A stretch of 64,000 nucleotides of DNA from Bacillota bacterium (GCA_023421505.1 JAEZTJ010000033.1:1-64000), one strand, 5' to 3'; shown: positions 6,714 to 15,648, numbered from the stretch's first letter. A program made the numbers and translations. The notes: generated by a model not told the origin, from the letters alone.

Positions 6714-8411
6714 ATGAAAATAAAATGGAAAGTATTGATGGCTTTAGACATCTTACTGATAACTATTATTATAACAGTAAATTTTATGGTAAAAGGTATT
6801 TTATCCGACCTTGTATCAAATAAGACATCATCTGAACTAAAAAATTATTCAGCACTCGGTATCACACTTTTAGATACTAGTTATCCCGGTGATTGGAGTC
6901 TGCAGGGTGACCAGCTATATAAGGGCGACCACTTAATAAATGGAGATTATGAGGTTGTAAATGAACTCTCTGCGGATACCGGCATTCTTGCGACGATTTT
7001 TGCAGGAAATACCCGAATCTCTACCACCGTAAGGAATGAAAAAGGAGAACTACAGGTTGGGACTCAAGCTTCACCAGAAGTACAAAAGATGGTACTTGAA
7101 AAAAGTAAACCCTATAAGGGGAGTGCCCCAGTTGCCGGTAAAGATGCTGATACCTATTATATCCCACTGCTTGATAAGGATGGGAAGACCGTAGGTATGT
7201 GGTTTGTGGGTATTTATTCAGATGTTATTAATCATCAAATATCAGATTCTATGAAATGGATAACATCGATTTTAATCCTTTTAGGGTTAGTTGGAACAAC
7301 TATTTCCTATATCCTAGGTAAATATATTTCTAAGGGTTATAACGTAATCAGAAAAGATTTGGAGCGCTTGGAAAAAGGTGATTTTAATGTTACTTTTATA
7401 GGAAAAAGCTTTAAGCGTAAAGATGAGGTAGGAGACATCATACGTTCCTTTTATAACATGCAGAATAAAATTAGAGAAATTATTACTTCAATTAAATCAG
7501 AAACCGGTAATATTAAGTCCTCTTCCACCATTTTAGCTGAAGGAGCGGATAACGTTTACCGAGATGTAGAAAATATATCGGCAACTACGCAGGAGTTATC
7601 TGCAGGTATGGAGGAAACAGCTGCTTCCTCAGAGGAAATGAGTGCCACCTCTCTATCAATAGAGCAAGAGATCGGTAATGTAAGCGATAAGGCAAAAAGC
7701 GGAAAGAAATTAGCATACGAAATCAAACAAAGAGCAGAGAGTTTAAAACTAGAGGCACTGGAATCCCAGAAGACAGCAATTGAAATCTATGAAAATACAA
7801 ATAAGAAATTAAGACAATCCATTGAAAAGGCTGCTGCAATTAACGAAATTAGAGCTCTTTCAAAAACGATACTTGATATCACAGCACAGACGAATCTACT
7901 ATCGCTAAATGCCTCCATCGAATCGGCAAGAGCAGGAGAAGCCGGTAAAGGCTTTGCTGTAGTGGCTAACGAAATAGCTAATCTGGCTCATAATTCAAAG
8001 GCAGCTGTATCACAAATAGAAACTATATCAAGTGATATCTCCATCACTGTGGAAGAGATAGTGAAGGATTCCGAATTGCTGTTAAACTTTATGGATACAA
8101 AAGTAATCCGAGATTATGATATTCTTGTTAATACCGGAGAACAATATAATGAGGATGCTGTAACCGTAGAGCAGGTAGTAACAGATATAGATACTTCAAC
8201 CGCCCAATTGTATGAATCAATCAGCTATATCCGCAGAGCAATCGAAGAGGTTACTACCGCTGCTCAGGAGGGTTCAAAAGGTTCTTCTGAAATTGCAGAA
8301 AAATCTACCTCGATTTTTCATAAAACAAATGAGGTTCTTGAGCAAGCAAATACAAACCGTGAAATAGCAGATACCTTGAACGAGCTGGTACAATTTTTTC
8401 ACATTGATTAA
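6714..8411 (+). CDS. Methyl-accepting chemotaxis protein with extracellular Cache domain
   Basis: A 565-residue chemoreceptor. A first membrane segment (about 6-27) is followed by an extracellular single-Cache-type domain (about 35-180), a second membrane segment (about 183-203), a HAMP region and a long helical signalling domain. The conserved hairpin tip reads 'QTNLLSLNASIESARAGEAG'. There is no C-terminal pentapeptide tether for CheR/CheB. The frame is open from TTG 6705, but GGAGG at 6699-6703 lies only one base before it and 10 bases before ATG 6714; the paralogue downstream also begins MKIKWK, so ATG 6714 is preferred. The ligand is unknown. Confidence 0.92.
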   Translation: MKIKWKVLMALDILLITIIITVNFMVKGILSDLVSNKTSSELKNYSALGITLLDTSYPGDWSLQGDQLYKGDHLINGDYEVVNELSADTGILATIFAGNTRISTTVRNEKGELQVGTQASPEVQKMVLEKSKPYKGSAPVAGKDADTYYIPLLDKDGKTVGMWFVGIYSDVINHQISDSMKWITSILILLGLVGTTISYILGKYISKGYNVIRKDLERLEKGDFNVTFIGKSFKRKDEVGDIIRSFYNMQNKIREIITSIKSETGNIKSSSTILAEGADNVYRDVENISATTQELSAGMEETAASSEEMSATSLSIEQEIGNVSDKAKSGKKLAYEIKQRAESLKLEALESQKTAIEIYENTNKKLRQSIEKAAAINEIRALSKTILDITAQTNLLSLNASIESARAGEAGKGFAVVANEIANLAHNSKAAVSQIETISSDISITVEEIVKDSELLLNFMDTKVIRDYDILVNTGEQYNEDAVTVEQVVTDIDTSTAQLYESISYIRRAIEEVTTAAQEGSKGSSEIAEKSTSIFHKTNEVLEQANTNREIADTLNELVQFFHID

Positions 8412-8433
8412 CTAAAATCCATTATATGATTAA

Positions 8434-8463
8434 AAATACGCCTAACAATTGGGCGTATTTTTT
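8434..8463 (+). terminator. Terminator after the first chemoreceptor gene
   Basis: AAATACGCC (8434-8442) pairs with GGCGTATTT (8452-8460), followed by T residues. Confidence 0.9.
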
Positions 8464-8662
8464 CACCTTTATATTTTAAACTTAATAATAGATTTTAATA
8501 ACTATAAATGTTAATTCTATTTTATAGCATTTAATAACATTTTAAGGATATAAGTTTTGTTATTAAATTAATATATAAATACAAATTTTTTTATGTACTT
8601 TTTGGTTACTTTTACCTATAATAATGATATAGCGTTTTACAAAAGAAGGGGCGATAATAATT

Positions 8663-10363
8663 ATGAAAATTAAGTGGAAAATCCTATTAGTTGTAGATGT
8701 CTTACTGATATCTATCATTATCTTAACAAATCTAATTGTCAAAGACAGAATATCGGATCTAGTGGAAAGAAAAACACAAAATGAGTTAAATAACTATTGC
8801 ACTTTAGGGTATACTCTACTGGACGTTCACTATCCCGGCAGATGGAAGTTGGATGGTGATAAACTGTATAAAGGTGATACCTTAATTAATGGCAACTACA
8901 AGGTTATTTTAGAAGTCGCCGGAAGTACCGGAATGTTATCAACTATATTTGCACAGGATACTAGTATTACAACCAACGTGACAGATGAAACCAACAAAAA
9001 ACAAATTGGTTTAAAGGCTCCTGATAAAGTAGTTGAGAAGGTGTTAAAAACGGGATCAAAATATCAAGGTCAATCTATAATCATGGGAAAAAAAGCAGAA
9101 ACCTTATATATCCCATTAAAGGATCGCCAGGATAATACCATTGGCATGTGGTTCGTTGGAGTATATCTTGATGATATCGATGATGACATTAATGATGCTA
9201 TGCGTTTGATAACCATTATACTGGCTGTTTTTGCTTTAATAGGAACTATTTGCTCTTACCTTTTAGGCGTGTTCATTGCGAAGGGCTATAATATTATTAA
9301 AAAAGATATTAAGCGTTTGGAGCAGGGTGATTTCAATGTTAAATTTGACGCTAGAAATTTTAACCGAAGAGATGAGGTAGGAGATATATTGAAATCCTTT
9401 TATCATATGCAGGACGAGATCAAGCAAATCATATCCTCTATCAAACATGAAAGCTCGAATATCACTAATTCCTCAATTATGTTAGCGGAAAGGGCAGATG
9501 CTGTATACCACGATATAGAAGATATTTCTGCAACTACAGAGCAGATGTCTGCCGGTATGCAAGAAACTGCTGCTTCTGCTGAAGAGATGAGTGCAACCTC
9601 TATTGCTATAGAAGAAGAAATAAAACGAGTAACCGATAAGACGATTCATGGACAGACTCTTGCACTTGAAATCAAAACAAGAGCAGAAGGTTTAAAGGCC
9701 ACTGCATTGGAATCCGAACAAAATACAATAGAAATATATCATAATACGAATAAGAAGTTGAGACAATCTATTGAAAAGGCGGCTGCCATTGATGAAATCA
9801 AGGCCCTCTCCAAAACAATACTTGAGATAACCGCACAGACTAATCTTCTTGCCCTTAATGCCTCCATTGAGTCTGCACGCGCAGGAGAAGCCGGCAAAGG
9901 ATTTGCTGTGGTTGCTCAAGAAATAGGTAATCTTGCTACTAATTCTAAAAGTGCTGTATCTAAAATCGAATCGATATCAAATGATATATCACTTACCGTA
10001 GAAGAAATTGTGAAGGATTCAAAGCTATTACTAAACTTTATGGACAATAAAGTAATTAAAGATTATGGTATACTGGTTAAAACCAGCGAGCAGTATAATG
10101 AGGATGCAGATGTAATAGAGAAAATGGTATCAGAGATTAAGGTTTCTGCAAGTCAGCTTGGTGAATCTATCGGTTATATCCGGAGGGCGATCGATGAAGT
10201 TACCGTCTCTTCACAGGAAGGCTCTAGAGGGGCATCAGAAATTGCAGATAAGTCAAATTCTATATTCCATAAGACCAATGAGGTTCTAGAGCAGGTTAAC
10301 AATAATAAGTCCATTGCAGAAAAGCTTTATGAACAAACCAAATTTTTTCACATTAACGAGTAG
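8663..10363 (+). CDS. Methyl-accepting chemotaxis protein, paralogue of the preceding gene
   Basis: A 566-residue chemoreceptor with the same plan as its upstream neighbour: membrane segment, Cache-type sensor, second membrane segment, HAMP and signalling domain with tip 'QTNLLALNASIESARAGEAG'. Signalling parts are nearly the same in both proteins (shared 'TNKKLRQSIEKAA' and 'GFAVVA'), while the sensor parts differ more. Both share the motif 'YPG.W.L.GD.LYKGD.LINGxY', so they probably arose by tandem duplication and may sense related ligands. AAGAAGGGG precedes the ATG. It has its own terminator, so the two genes are separate transcription units. Confidence 0.92.
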   Translation: MKIKWKILLVVDVLLISIIILTNLIVKDRISDLVERKTQNELNNYCTLGYTLLDVHYPGRWKLDGDKLYKGDTLINGNYKVILEVAGSTGMLSTIFAQDTSITTNVTDETNKKQIGLKAPDKVVEKVLKTGSKYQGQSIIMGKKAETLYIPLKDRQDNTIGMWFVGVYLDDIDDDINDAMRLITIILAVFALIGTICSYLLGVFIAKGYNIIKKDIKRLEQGDFNVKFDARNFNRRDEVGDILKSFYHMQDEIKQIISSIKHESSNITNSSIMLAERADAVYHDIEDISATTEQMSAGMQETAASAEEMSATSIAIEEEIKRVTDKTIHGQTLALEIKTRAEGLKATALESEQNTIEIYHNTNKKLRQSIEKAAAIDEIKALSKTILEITAQTNLLALNASIESARAGEAGKGFAVVAQEIGNLATNSKSAVSKIESISNDISLTVEEIVKDSKLLLNFMDNKVIKDYGILVKTSEQYNEDADVIEKMVSEIKVSASQLGESIGYIRRAIDEVTVSSQEGSRGASEIADKSNSIFHKTNEVLEQVNNNKSIAEKLYEQTKFFHINE

Positions 10364-10392
10364 CATCTAATATAGATAATATTGTATCTAAT

Positions 10393-10430
10393 AAAACACC
10401 TGATTTGCTTACTTACTAATCAGGTGTTTT
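10393..10430 (+). terminator. Terminator after the second chemoreceptor gene
   Basis: AAAACACCTGATT (10393-10405) pairs perfectly with AATCAGGTGTTTT (10418-10430). Confidence 0.92.
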
Positions 10431-10572
10431 CGATTCAAAACTTATTATAATCAGCGTATGTTATTACTGTATCAAATATGGTCATTGCAACTGCAAATTG
10501 CGTAAAATCAATCTTTAAATGGTAGAGTCCTTATGTAAAAAATGGTATAATTCGTAATTATATTAGATGAAT

Positions 10573-10621
10573 GCGAAACTCAATAGTTTAATTATTTGTA
10601 TACACATTTTATGAGTTTCGC
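10573..10621 (+). repeat. Short palindromic repeat with GCGAAACTCA ends
   Basis: A perfect 10-bp inverted repeat GCGAAACTCA / TGAGTTTCGC encloses 29 bases that include TTTGTATACACA. The first 34 bases match the left end of the larger palindromic element at 50577-50717. It lies just upstream of the XRE regulator gene and could act as an operator or be a degenerate mobile repeat. Confidence 0.7.
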
Positions 10622-10657
10622 AAATGCCAACATAATTATATATAAGGAGGATTTGCT

Positions 10658-11356
10658 ATGAGTTTAGGAGAAAAAATTCAATGCCTAAGAAAAGAGAATT
10701 TTCTTACCCAAGAAGCATTAGCAGAAAAATTAGGAGTATCAAGACAGGCTATTTCAAAATGGGAATTGAATGAAGCATTACCCGATACTAATAAATTATT
10801 ATCTTTAAGCAAATTATTTAAAGTATCCATAGATTATCTATTAGATGATGAAATTGAAAAATCGAATGAAAAAGGTAATAATCCTGCTGATAACAAAATC
10901 GAAAATTCTGATGTGTTAATAAGTAAGACCAACTGGTACCAAGAGTACAGGGGGAAATGGGTTAAAATTTTCTTTCAAGATAAGGGTTATGGCGGAGTGT
11001 ATAAAGCAGGTATCATCGATATGGATGATACATATATGCTATTTGTCGACGATGATGGTAAACTTGGAATTTTAACAATAAAGAATATCAAATCAATCAT
11101 GGATGCAGATATTTATCGAAAGAAGACGATAATACCTGCTCTCAATATACCTGTGTATGAAACTGAAAAGTTATTGAGTAACTTTATTGGTAAGACATGT
11201 GAAATACACGTTGTCTGCAAGTCTCATTTTGCAGCACCTGGTGGTTTTTATCGTGCTCGTATTGAGGATATTACGTCGGACAGTATGCTCGTTCTTTATA
11301 ATAACCAAAGAAGTATAATTAATTTAAGTGACTTATTAATTATCTTTGAAAAATAA
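10658..11356 (+). CDS. XRE-family transcriptional regulator with unknown C-terminal domain
   Basis: A 232-residue protein. Residues 6-62 form a classical Cro/CI helix-turn-helix (LGVSRQAISKWELNEALPD). A polar linker (63-88) leads to a roughly 140-residue domain rich in strands and aromatics ('WYQEYRGKWVKIFFQDKGYG'), in which two similar segments (about 98-135 and 170-215) each begin with an R/IGK-type turn; this may be a duplicated small beta-barrel. I do not recognise the C-terminal family. AAGGAGG lies well spaced before the ATG. The palindrome immediately upstream could be its operator. Confidence 0.85.
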   Translation: MSLGEKIQCLRKENFLTQEALAEKLGVSRQAISKWELNEALPDTNKLLSLSKLFKVSIDYLLDDEIEKSNEKGNNPADNKIENSDVLISKTNWYQEYRGKWVKIFFQDKGYGGVYKAGIIDMDDTYMLFVDDDGKLGILTIKNIKSIMDADIYRKKTIIPALNIPVYETEKLLSNFIGKTCEIHVVCKSHFAAPGGFYRARIEDITSDSMLVLYNNQRSIINLSDLLIIFEK

Positions 11357-11432
11357 TCAAATTATTACATGATGAGAAAATAAGCTTCTGTATTATTATA
11401 GTTCCAAATAAATATATGACATTTGAAATAAT

Positions 11433-11463
11433 GAAATACGCCCCTGAGGATGAGGCGTATTTC
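11433..11463 (+). terminator. Terminator-like hairpin after the XRE gene
   Basis: GAAATACGCC (11433-11442) pairs with GGCGTATTTC (11454-11463). There is no clear T run beyond the stem, so termination may be weak. The rest of the 11357-11891 gap holds the promoter below and no coding frame that I could support. Confidence 0.6.
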
Positions 11464-11727
11464 GTGCTGGGAACAATATATAAGGAAAGTATATGTAGCA
11501 AGGGGGTTGTTAATATACTTATGGGACAAGCGAATTACTTTTGATATTTACTAACAGCCCTGTCATTTTTACGTATCCTGACTATATAGAGCTAATGTAC
11601 AGGATATATGCTTAATCTTATAACTATTGAATTATTGCAGAGCTTTTACGCCACTGAAGCCTCTTCGCAATGAGTAATCCGGTATGTTAGGCTCTCGGTA
11701 TTTGCAGAATAAATTTGAGAATTAGTG

Positions 11728-11756
11728 TTGAACAATATGATAATCTCCCTTATAAT
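11728..11756 (+). promoter_or_regulatory. Promoter of the deaminase gene
   Basis: TTGAAC at 11728-11733 and TATAAT at 11751-11756 with a 17-bp spacer, about 135 bases before the deaminase start. Confidence 0.75.
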
Positions 11757-11891
11757 AGTATTCAAGTAAATAGTAACCAATAATCAAGCTGATCAGTATG
11801 TATACTGAAAATAGCCACCGCGTAGCGGTCTGGTTCAATTAAGCTTAGAAGTTACCAATGGCTAAATAAACTTTTAGGAGATTTCAATGAA

Positions 11892-12407
11892 ATGGTATCA
11901 AACGAAATAATTTCAATAATTCTTAACCTTCAGCAAGAAGCAATTTCCACTGGCAACCCTCCCTTTGCCGCAGTAATAATTGTTGATGATAAAGTGATTT
12001 CATCTAGTCATAATCAATCCCGTACATCAGGTAATCCACTTGAACATGCCGAAATGTCAGCAATTCAATTAGCAATTAAGAATTATGGCTCTGAGATTCT
12101 ATTAAAAGCACATTTAATATCCTCCAATGAGCCATGTCCAATGTGTATTGGTGCTTGTATATGGTCCGGGATTCAAAAAGTATCCTACTTTGTGTCTCAA
12201 GAACAAGTTGCAGCCATACGCGGGTGGGGAAATTTTATGCCAGCACATAAAATTGCTGAAGTTGATGATTCAGGTATAATAATAAATGGACCAATCGAGA
12301 ATGAAGGCATGCTGAGAATTCATCATGAATTTTGGACAGCCGGCAACAATTCTGAATTTAAACATTCGATACATTTATCAGATTGCAATCCCACTAATGA
12401 ATCATAA
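11892..12407 (+). CDS. Nucleoside/guanine deaminase-like protein (CDA superfamily)
   Basis: A 171-residue zinc-dependent deaminase of the cytidine-deaminase fold. The zinc site is HAEMSAI (H52, catalytic E54) and PCPMC (82-86). The segment 'SNEPCPMCIGACIWSGIQKV' and overall length fit the guanine deaminase / tRNA-specific adenosine deaminase branch, and the lone accessory-region setting favours a nucleobase deaminase. AGGAG at 11876-11880 is 11 bases before this ATG, a long spacing; another ATG at 11887 is out of frame. The last 20 residues are polar and may be an extension. Confidence 0.85.
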   Translation: MVSNEIISIILNLQQEAISTGNPPFAAVIIVDDKVISSSHNQSRTSGNPLEHAEMSAIQLAIKNYGSEILLKAHLISSNEPCPMCIGACIWSGIQKVSYFVSQEQVAAIRGWGNFMPAHKIAEVDDSGIIINGPIENEGMLRIHHEFWTAGNNSEFKHSIHLSDCNPTNES

Positions 12408-12473
12408 CGATAATCTATATAACGATTTATATTACTTTCCAAAACACCTCACTAACAATCCATTGAATCTTGT

Positions 12474-12665
12474 TCAGTTATGGAAATATTCCAATACTCC
12501 TGATTTCAGCCATGCCCATATCATATCTAGTATGTTTCCATCAGCTATATATTTCGTCAGAACTTTCATCAGTTTCTTATGTGGTATGTTATCAAAGAAC
12601 CCTTTAATATCACAATCATAGATATGATTATATCCATGCTCTATGTACCAGTGAATTATCTGCAA
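12474..12665 (-). pseudogene. Remnant of a group II intron reverse transcriptase/maturase
   Basis: A 63-codon open stretch contains 'YDCDIKGFFDNIPHKKLM' followed by 'IADGNILDMIWAWLKSGVLE', which matches the palm region (motif D-x-D-I-x-x-F-F-D) of group II intron-encoded reverse transcriptases (LtrA family). Those proteins have over 400 residues, and neither the N-terminal part, the YxDD motif nor the maturase domain is present nearby. It is a fragment and cannot be functional. Confidence 0.85.
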
Positions 12666-13013
12666 TCCTCCATTTACTCGACTGGTTCTTCTGGGTAAAT
12701 GATTTAGATTTCCCGACTTTTCGCACGGTCATCAACTTGCCCTGCCGCAGCATGTGCTTTACTTTTCGTTTCGGTCTGCTAAACCGTCTACGGGTCTCTC
12801 GACTTTCCGCATCTCCTTCAGACACCACCTTACGATAATGCCCTAGATTAGACTTCCCGATTTGCATCAGTGCTCACGGGTGGAGATTTTCACTCCAGAG
12901 AAATCTTGCTTTCGGAACTCTTGATTCGTGTTTGCATCCGCATCGTAATCGCTATTCCTAATACTCAAAATAGTCCTAACCATGGCTAGGACTGGTGCGA
13001 CTGCCAGTCGCAC
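12666..13013 (-). mobile_element. Possible 5' part of a degenerate group II intron
   Basis: On the minus strand the sequence beginning at 13013 reads GTGCGACTGG, which resembles the GTGYG 5' end of bacterial group II introns, and it is followed by two strong hairpins (stems 12995-13002/13006-13013 and 12972-12978/12987-12993). The reverse transcriptase remnant follows in the expected direction about 350 bases on. Much of the ribozyme and ORF would have been deleted. Support for the 5' boundary is only the short consensus and the position. Confidence 0.4.
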
Positions 13014-13131
13014 AAAAAGGACACCTTCATAATCCGGATGCTCCGTCATTTCCTTCAGATACTCTACATAAGTAACTTTGTCATCAGCATCAAGATTGAA
13101 AGCCTTGCCATGTCTGGCTTCATCACGAGCC
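13014..13131 (-). pseudogene. Fragment containing a rubrerythrin-like DEARHGKAF motif
   Basis: Reading on the minus strand gives ARDEARHGKAF and then NLDADDKVTYVEYLKEM followed by TEHPDYEGVLF. The first part matches 'AKDEARHGKAF' at the C-terminus of the intact rubrerythrin encoded at 15649-16194, with divergent codons. The following part is not rubrerythrin-like and is unassigned. The frame then runs into the candidate intron 5' end. There is no start region upstream, so this is a truncated gene scrap. Confidence 0.5.
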
Positions 13132-13220
13132 TATGGCTATTTACAAGGGTTTAAGGCTATAATTTATGAATACACAGTGTTTTCACATCAATGTTACTCT
13201 GTTTTGTCGTAGTATAAAAA

Positions 13221-13886
13221 CTATACGTGCTTGCCACAATCCTTTGCTCCGGTTATTATCGCCAGAATTCCTACAGGCACTATTAACAACCCGCTTGCAA
13301 CTGTTGCAGCATTCAATATATTATTCTGCATTAATAGTCCTATGAAAGCTATTATAGATAGTACTGCGGAGGTATAAAAAAGAATTCCGACAGCCTTATT
13401 TAATCCCTTATCCTTCAAAAACTCCCTGAATATTAGTAAAACTGCAATTCCAAACAAGCAGTACCCCATCTGATTTAAAAAATAGGAAAGTGAATCTGGA
13501 TTTCCAAAGTACCATGTCTTGGCAGCTTCGATGTTCTTCTTCTCAAGTAGCCTAGATAGAATAGAATATTGGGATATGTAAGATATAGAATTAAGTACTG
13601 AATATGCTACCAGTATTACAATTCCTATAGTGTCAAAGAAGCCTAAGCTTTCCTTTTTGTATAATCCAGAGATAACCGATATAAGAAGGATTGCTGATGG
13701 TGCAATCAATGACGCAGGAATAAAGTTTAAGCTATAAAATTCTGAATTTTTAGTAAGAGCATTCAGTTGCTCTTCGATTGAACCGGCGTTTCCAGGAGAA
13801 AGAAACATAAAAACCGGCCAAAGGAATAGTATTACTGTATAAATCGTACCACTAATAATTAAATTTCTTGAATGTTTTTTATCCAT
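13221..13886 (-). CDS. DUF4386-like integral membrane protein
   Basis: A 221-residue protein with about six hydrophobic segments (for example 'LIISGTIYTVILFLWPVFMF' and 'VASGLLIVPVGILAIITGA'). The pattern of an N-terminal R-N-L-hydrophobic segment, a polar loop with 'LNALTKN' and later 'QMGYCLFGIAVLLIFREF' matches the DUF4386 family of unknown function. The frame is open from 13910, but AAAGG sits 9 bases before the ATG at 13886, so this start is chosen. Such genes often sit next to a TetR regulator; here a broken tetR copy lies immediately upstream, which suggests a former tetR-DUF4386 pair. Confidence 0.75.
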   Translation of the reverse strand: MDKKHSRNLIISGTIYTVILFLWPVFMFLSPGNAGSIEEQLNALTKNSEFYSLNFIPASLIAPSAILLISVISGLYKKESLGFFDTIGIVILVAYSVLNSISYISQYSILSRLLEKKNIEAAKTWYFGNPDSLSYFLNQMGYCLFGIAVLLIFREFLKDKGLNKAVGILFYTSAVLSIIAFIGLLMQNNILNAATVASGLLIVPVGILAIITGAKDCGKHV

Positions 13887-14079
13887 AAATCTCTGCCTTT
13901 CTAGGATCATAATATTATAATAAGTACTTTGATTTTGCTTTTATTTACTATTAGATGCGGCTTCAGTATTCATTATGGAGCGCTGGCTTTTAAAACATAA
14001 AAACACCATTGGTGGTCATATGTTCCTGGGATTACTGACGGCTTCTCAGCAGTTATATTACTAATTGATACAATCCTTA

Positions 14080-14348
14080 TCATTTTATATTCCCCTCAAA
14101 ATTTACAGTTATGCCGCCAAGGCATACTCTAATCAAGTTATGCAAATACTCTTCAAGTTCTTTAGAGGTACTTGCTTTATTAACCAGCTAACTATACCCA
14201 TGAACATTGTACTGTTCAGCATGTCAATTTTCTCGTCAAGCAACGCTATTCCTATGGGATTAAAGTCTTTGGAACTATTAATAACCACTGAGAATATAGC
14301 GATAAAATCGAATGTGCCACTGAACCTACTATCTCCATAAACATTCAT
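14080..14348 (-). pseudogene. TetR-family regulator, C-terminal remnant with frameshift
   Basis: Minus-strand codons give 'FDFIAIFSVVINSSKDFN' and 'EKIDMLNSTMFMGIVSWL', then a shift into another frame giving 'ELEEYLHNLIRVCLGG' and a TGA at 14080-14082. This aligns with the C-terminal third of the intact TetR at 14859-15437 ('FDFLSIFSKAIKSSSDS', 'EKMNVFNNAMFLGLTEWL', 'GLEQYLKMIVDICLFG'). The DNA-binding half is missing, and an IS110 remnant sits where it should be. Confidence 0.8.
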
Positions 14349-14365
14349 GATTTCAAGAATAACCT

Positions 14366-14812
14366 TTGGCTGTTATTAGCAAGATATTTTTGAAGAAAGT
14401 TGCAAATAATTTTTCCATAGTATTGCATCTCCATTTTCATTATGTAACCTCTGGCAACATGCATCTGATTCATCTTACGTATCTCATTGAAGTTGCCTCC
14501 CACGGTCATTTCAAGAATGAGACTGTCGTAGAATTAATAGCTCTGGCACAGAACTCTGTCGGTTCCAGTGACAGTTCTATATCTATACAGATAACTCAAT
14601 CAATAGATCATATTGAATTACAGGATAAACAGGTTGATGAAGTTGAATACGAAACGTACGCGATTATACTTTCGTTGGATTCTGTAATCATGACCATACC
14701 TGGCATCAGGTATGTGTATGGCGGCATGATACTGGGTGAAATCGGTGATGTTACGCGCTTTTCAAGTCTATGTAAGATACTTGCTTTTTCAGGCTTAGAT
14801 CCAGCTGTTTGT
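14366..14812 (+). mobile_element. IS110-family transposase remnant (C-terminal domain)
   Basis: The plus-strand frame carries 'ASHGHFKNETVVELIALAQ', 'GSSDSSISIQITQSI' and 'SLDSVIMTIPGIRYVYGG' with 'MILGEIGDVTRFSS' and 'LAFSGLDPA'. These match the C-terminal (IS116/IS110/IS902) domain of IS110-type transposases. Homology stops near 14812, the N-terminal DEDD catalytic domain is absent, and no inverted repeats or site duplication were seen. It separates an intact from a broken tetR copy. Confidence 0.85.
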
Positions 14813-14858
14813 TTAGGGTTGACTTTTCTTAACTGGTCATTACTATCAAATATAGTAT

Positions 14859-15437
14859 TTATCTTGAAACCATGCCAAAAAGACAAATATCTACTATCAT
14901 TTTAAGATATTGCTCGAGCCCATCCACAGTGTTTTCTCGCTTAAGCCATTCTGTTAAGCCTAAAAACATTGCGTTATTAAAGACATTCATTTTTTCATTA
15001 AAATTATCACCGATACTCTCCGAATCGCTTGAGCTTTTTATGGCTTTTGAAAAGATAGATAAAAAATCAAATCTGTTTTCCAGTTCTTTTCTGGGGGATG
15101 TCAATATAATCTCTTCGAAAAACGAAGTAAAAAGATTTCCTTCCACCTTAATTGCTTCCACAAGTATTTCAACTAATCGATAAAGGTTGTTTTGCATGGT
15201 AAAATTATGATATTCAATGTTCTGGAAAGCTATTTTACTAAATTCCTGATCGGCCCAAAGAATGAGAATATCCTTTTTTGTCGTAAAATAATTATAAAAA
15301 GTGCCCTTCGCAATACCTGTTTCTTTTGCAATCTGTTCAATTGATATACTGCTATAGCCCTTTTCCTTAAAGAGAGAAACTGACTTTTCCAGAATCTCCT
15401 TCTTCACCATCTCCCGTTGCTGCTTAAAAATAGACAT
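14859..15437 (-). CDS. TetR/AcrR-family transcriptional regulator
   Basis: A 192-residue regulator. The N-terminal helix-turn-helix reads 'SISIEQIAKETGIAKGTFYN' (about 25-44), with 'YFTTKKDIL' right after it, as in all TetR proteins; the rest is a ligand-binding helical domain. GGGG lies 8 bases before the ATG at 15437, and upstream in-frame codons lack a site. Its promoter overlaps palindromes, consistent with self-repression. The 3' end abuts the IS110 remnant, and a degraded paralogue lies beyond it. The regulated gene may have been the DUF4386 membrane protein. Confidence 0.88.
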   Translation of the reverse strand: MSIFKQQREMVKKEILEKSVSLFKEKGYSSISIEQIAKETGIAKGTFYNYFTTKKDILILWADQEFSKIAFQNIEYHNFTMQNNLYRLVEILVEAIKVEGNLFTSFFEEIILTSPRKELENRFDFLSIFSKAIKSSSDSESIGDNFNEKMNVFNNAMFLGLTEWLKRENTVDGLEQYLKMIVDICLFGMVSR

Positions 15438-15481
15438 CTTAATACCCCTATTCCCACAATAATGAACGCATAACACAATGT

Positions 15482-15522
15482 GACCATGGTCGTATTATAT
15501 AATGTGGTCACATCATTGTCAA
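15482..15522 (-). promoter_or_regulatory. tetR promoter with overlapping palindromic operators
   Basis: On the minus strand TTGACA (15522-15517) and TATAAT (15499-15494) have a 17-bp spacer. The spacer contains TGTGACCACA, and GACCATGGTC, a perfect 10-bp palindrome (15482-15491), lies just downstream of the -10. TGTGACC at 15479-15485 and GGTCACA at 15506-15512 form a wider inverted repeat. Confidence 0.8.
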
Positions 15523-15533
15523 CATAAATCTTC

Positions 15534-15574
15534 AAAAAGAAATTGAGGAATGCTGTCATCGCAACATTCCTCAA
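15534..15574 (-). terminator. Terminator of the rubrerythrin gene
   Basis: TTGAGGAATG and CATTCCTCAA form a perfect 10-bp stem. On the minus strand the stem is followed by TTTCTTTTTG. Confidence 0.85.
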
Positions 15575-15648
15575 AATTCCTATCTTTAACTTTAAATTAA
15601 ATGAAACTCTTGATGCACCTATTGTCAAAGTGCATTTTCATATCACAC

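Noticed and set aside
12628..12867. Minus-strand Arg/Lys-rich frame in the intron-like region
   Set aside because: It has no family resemblance and no good start site, and it lies between the intron-like 5' end and the reverse transcriptase scrap; probably non-coding.
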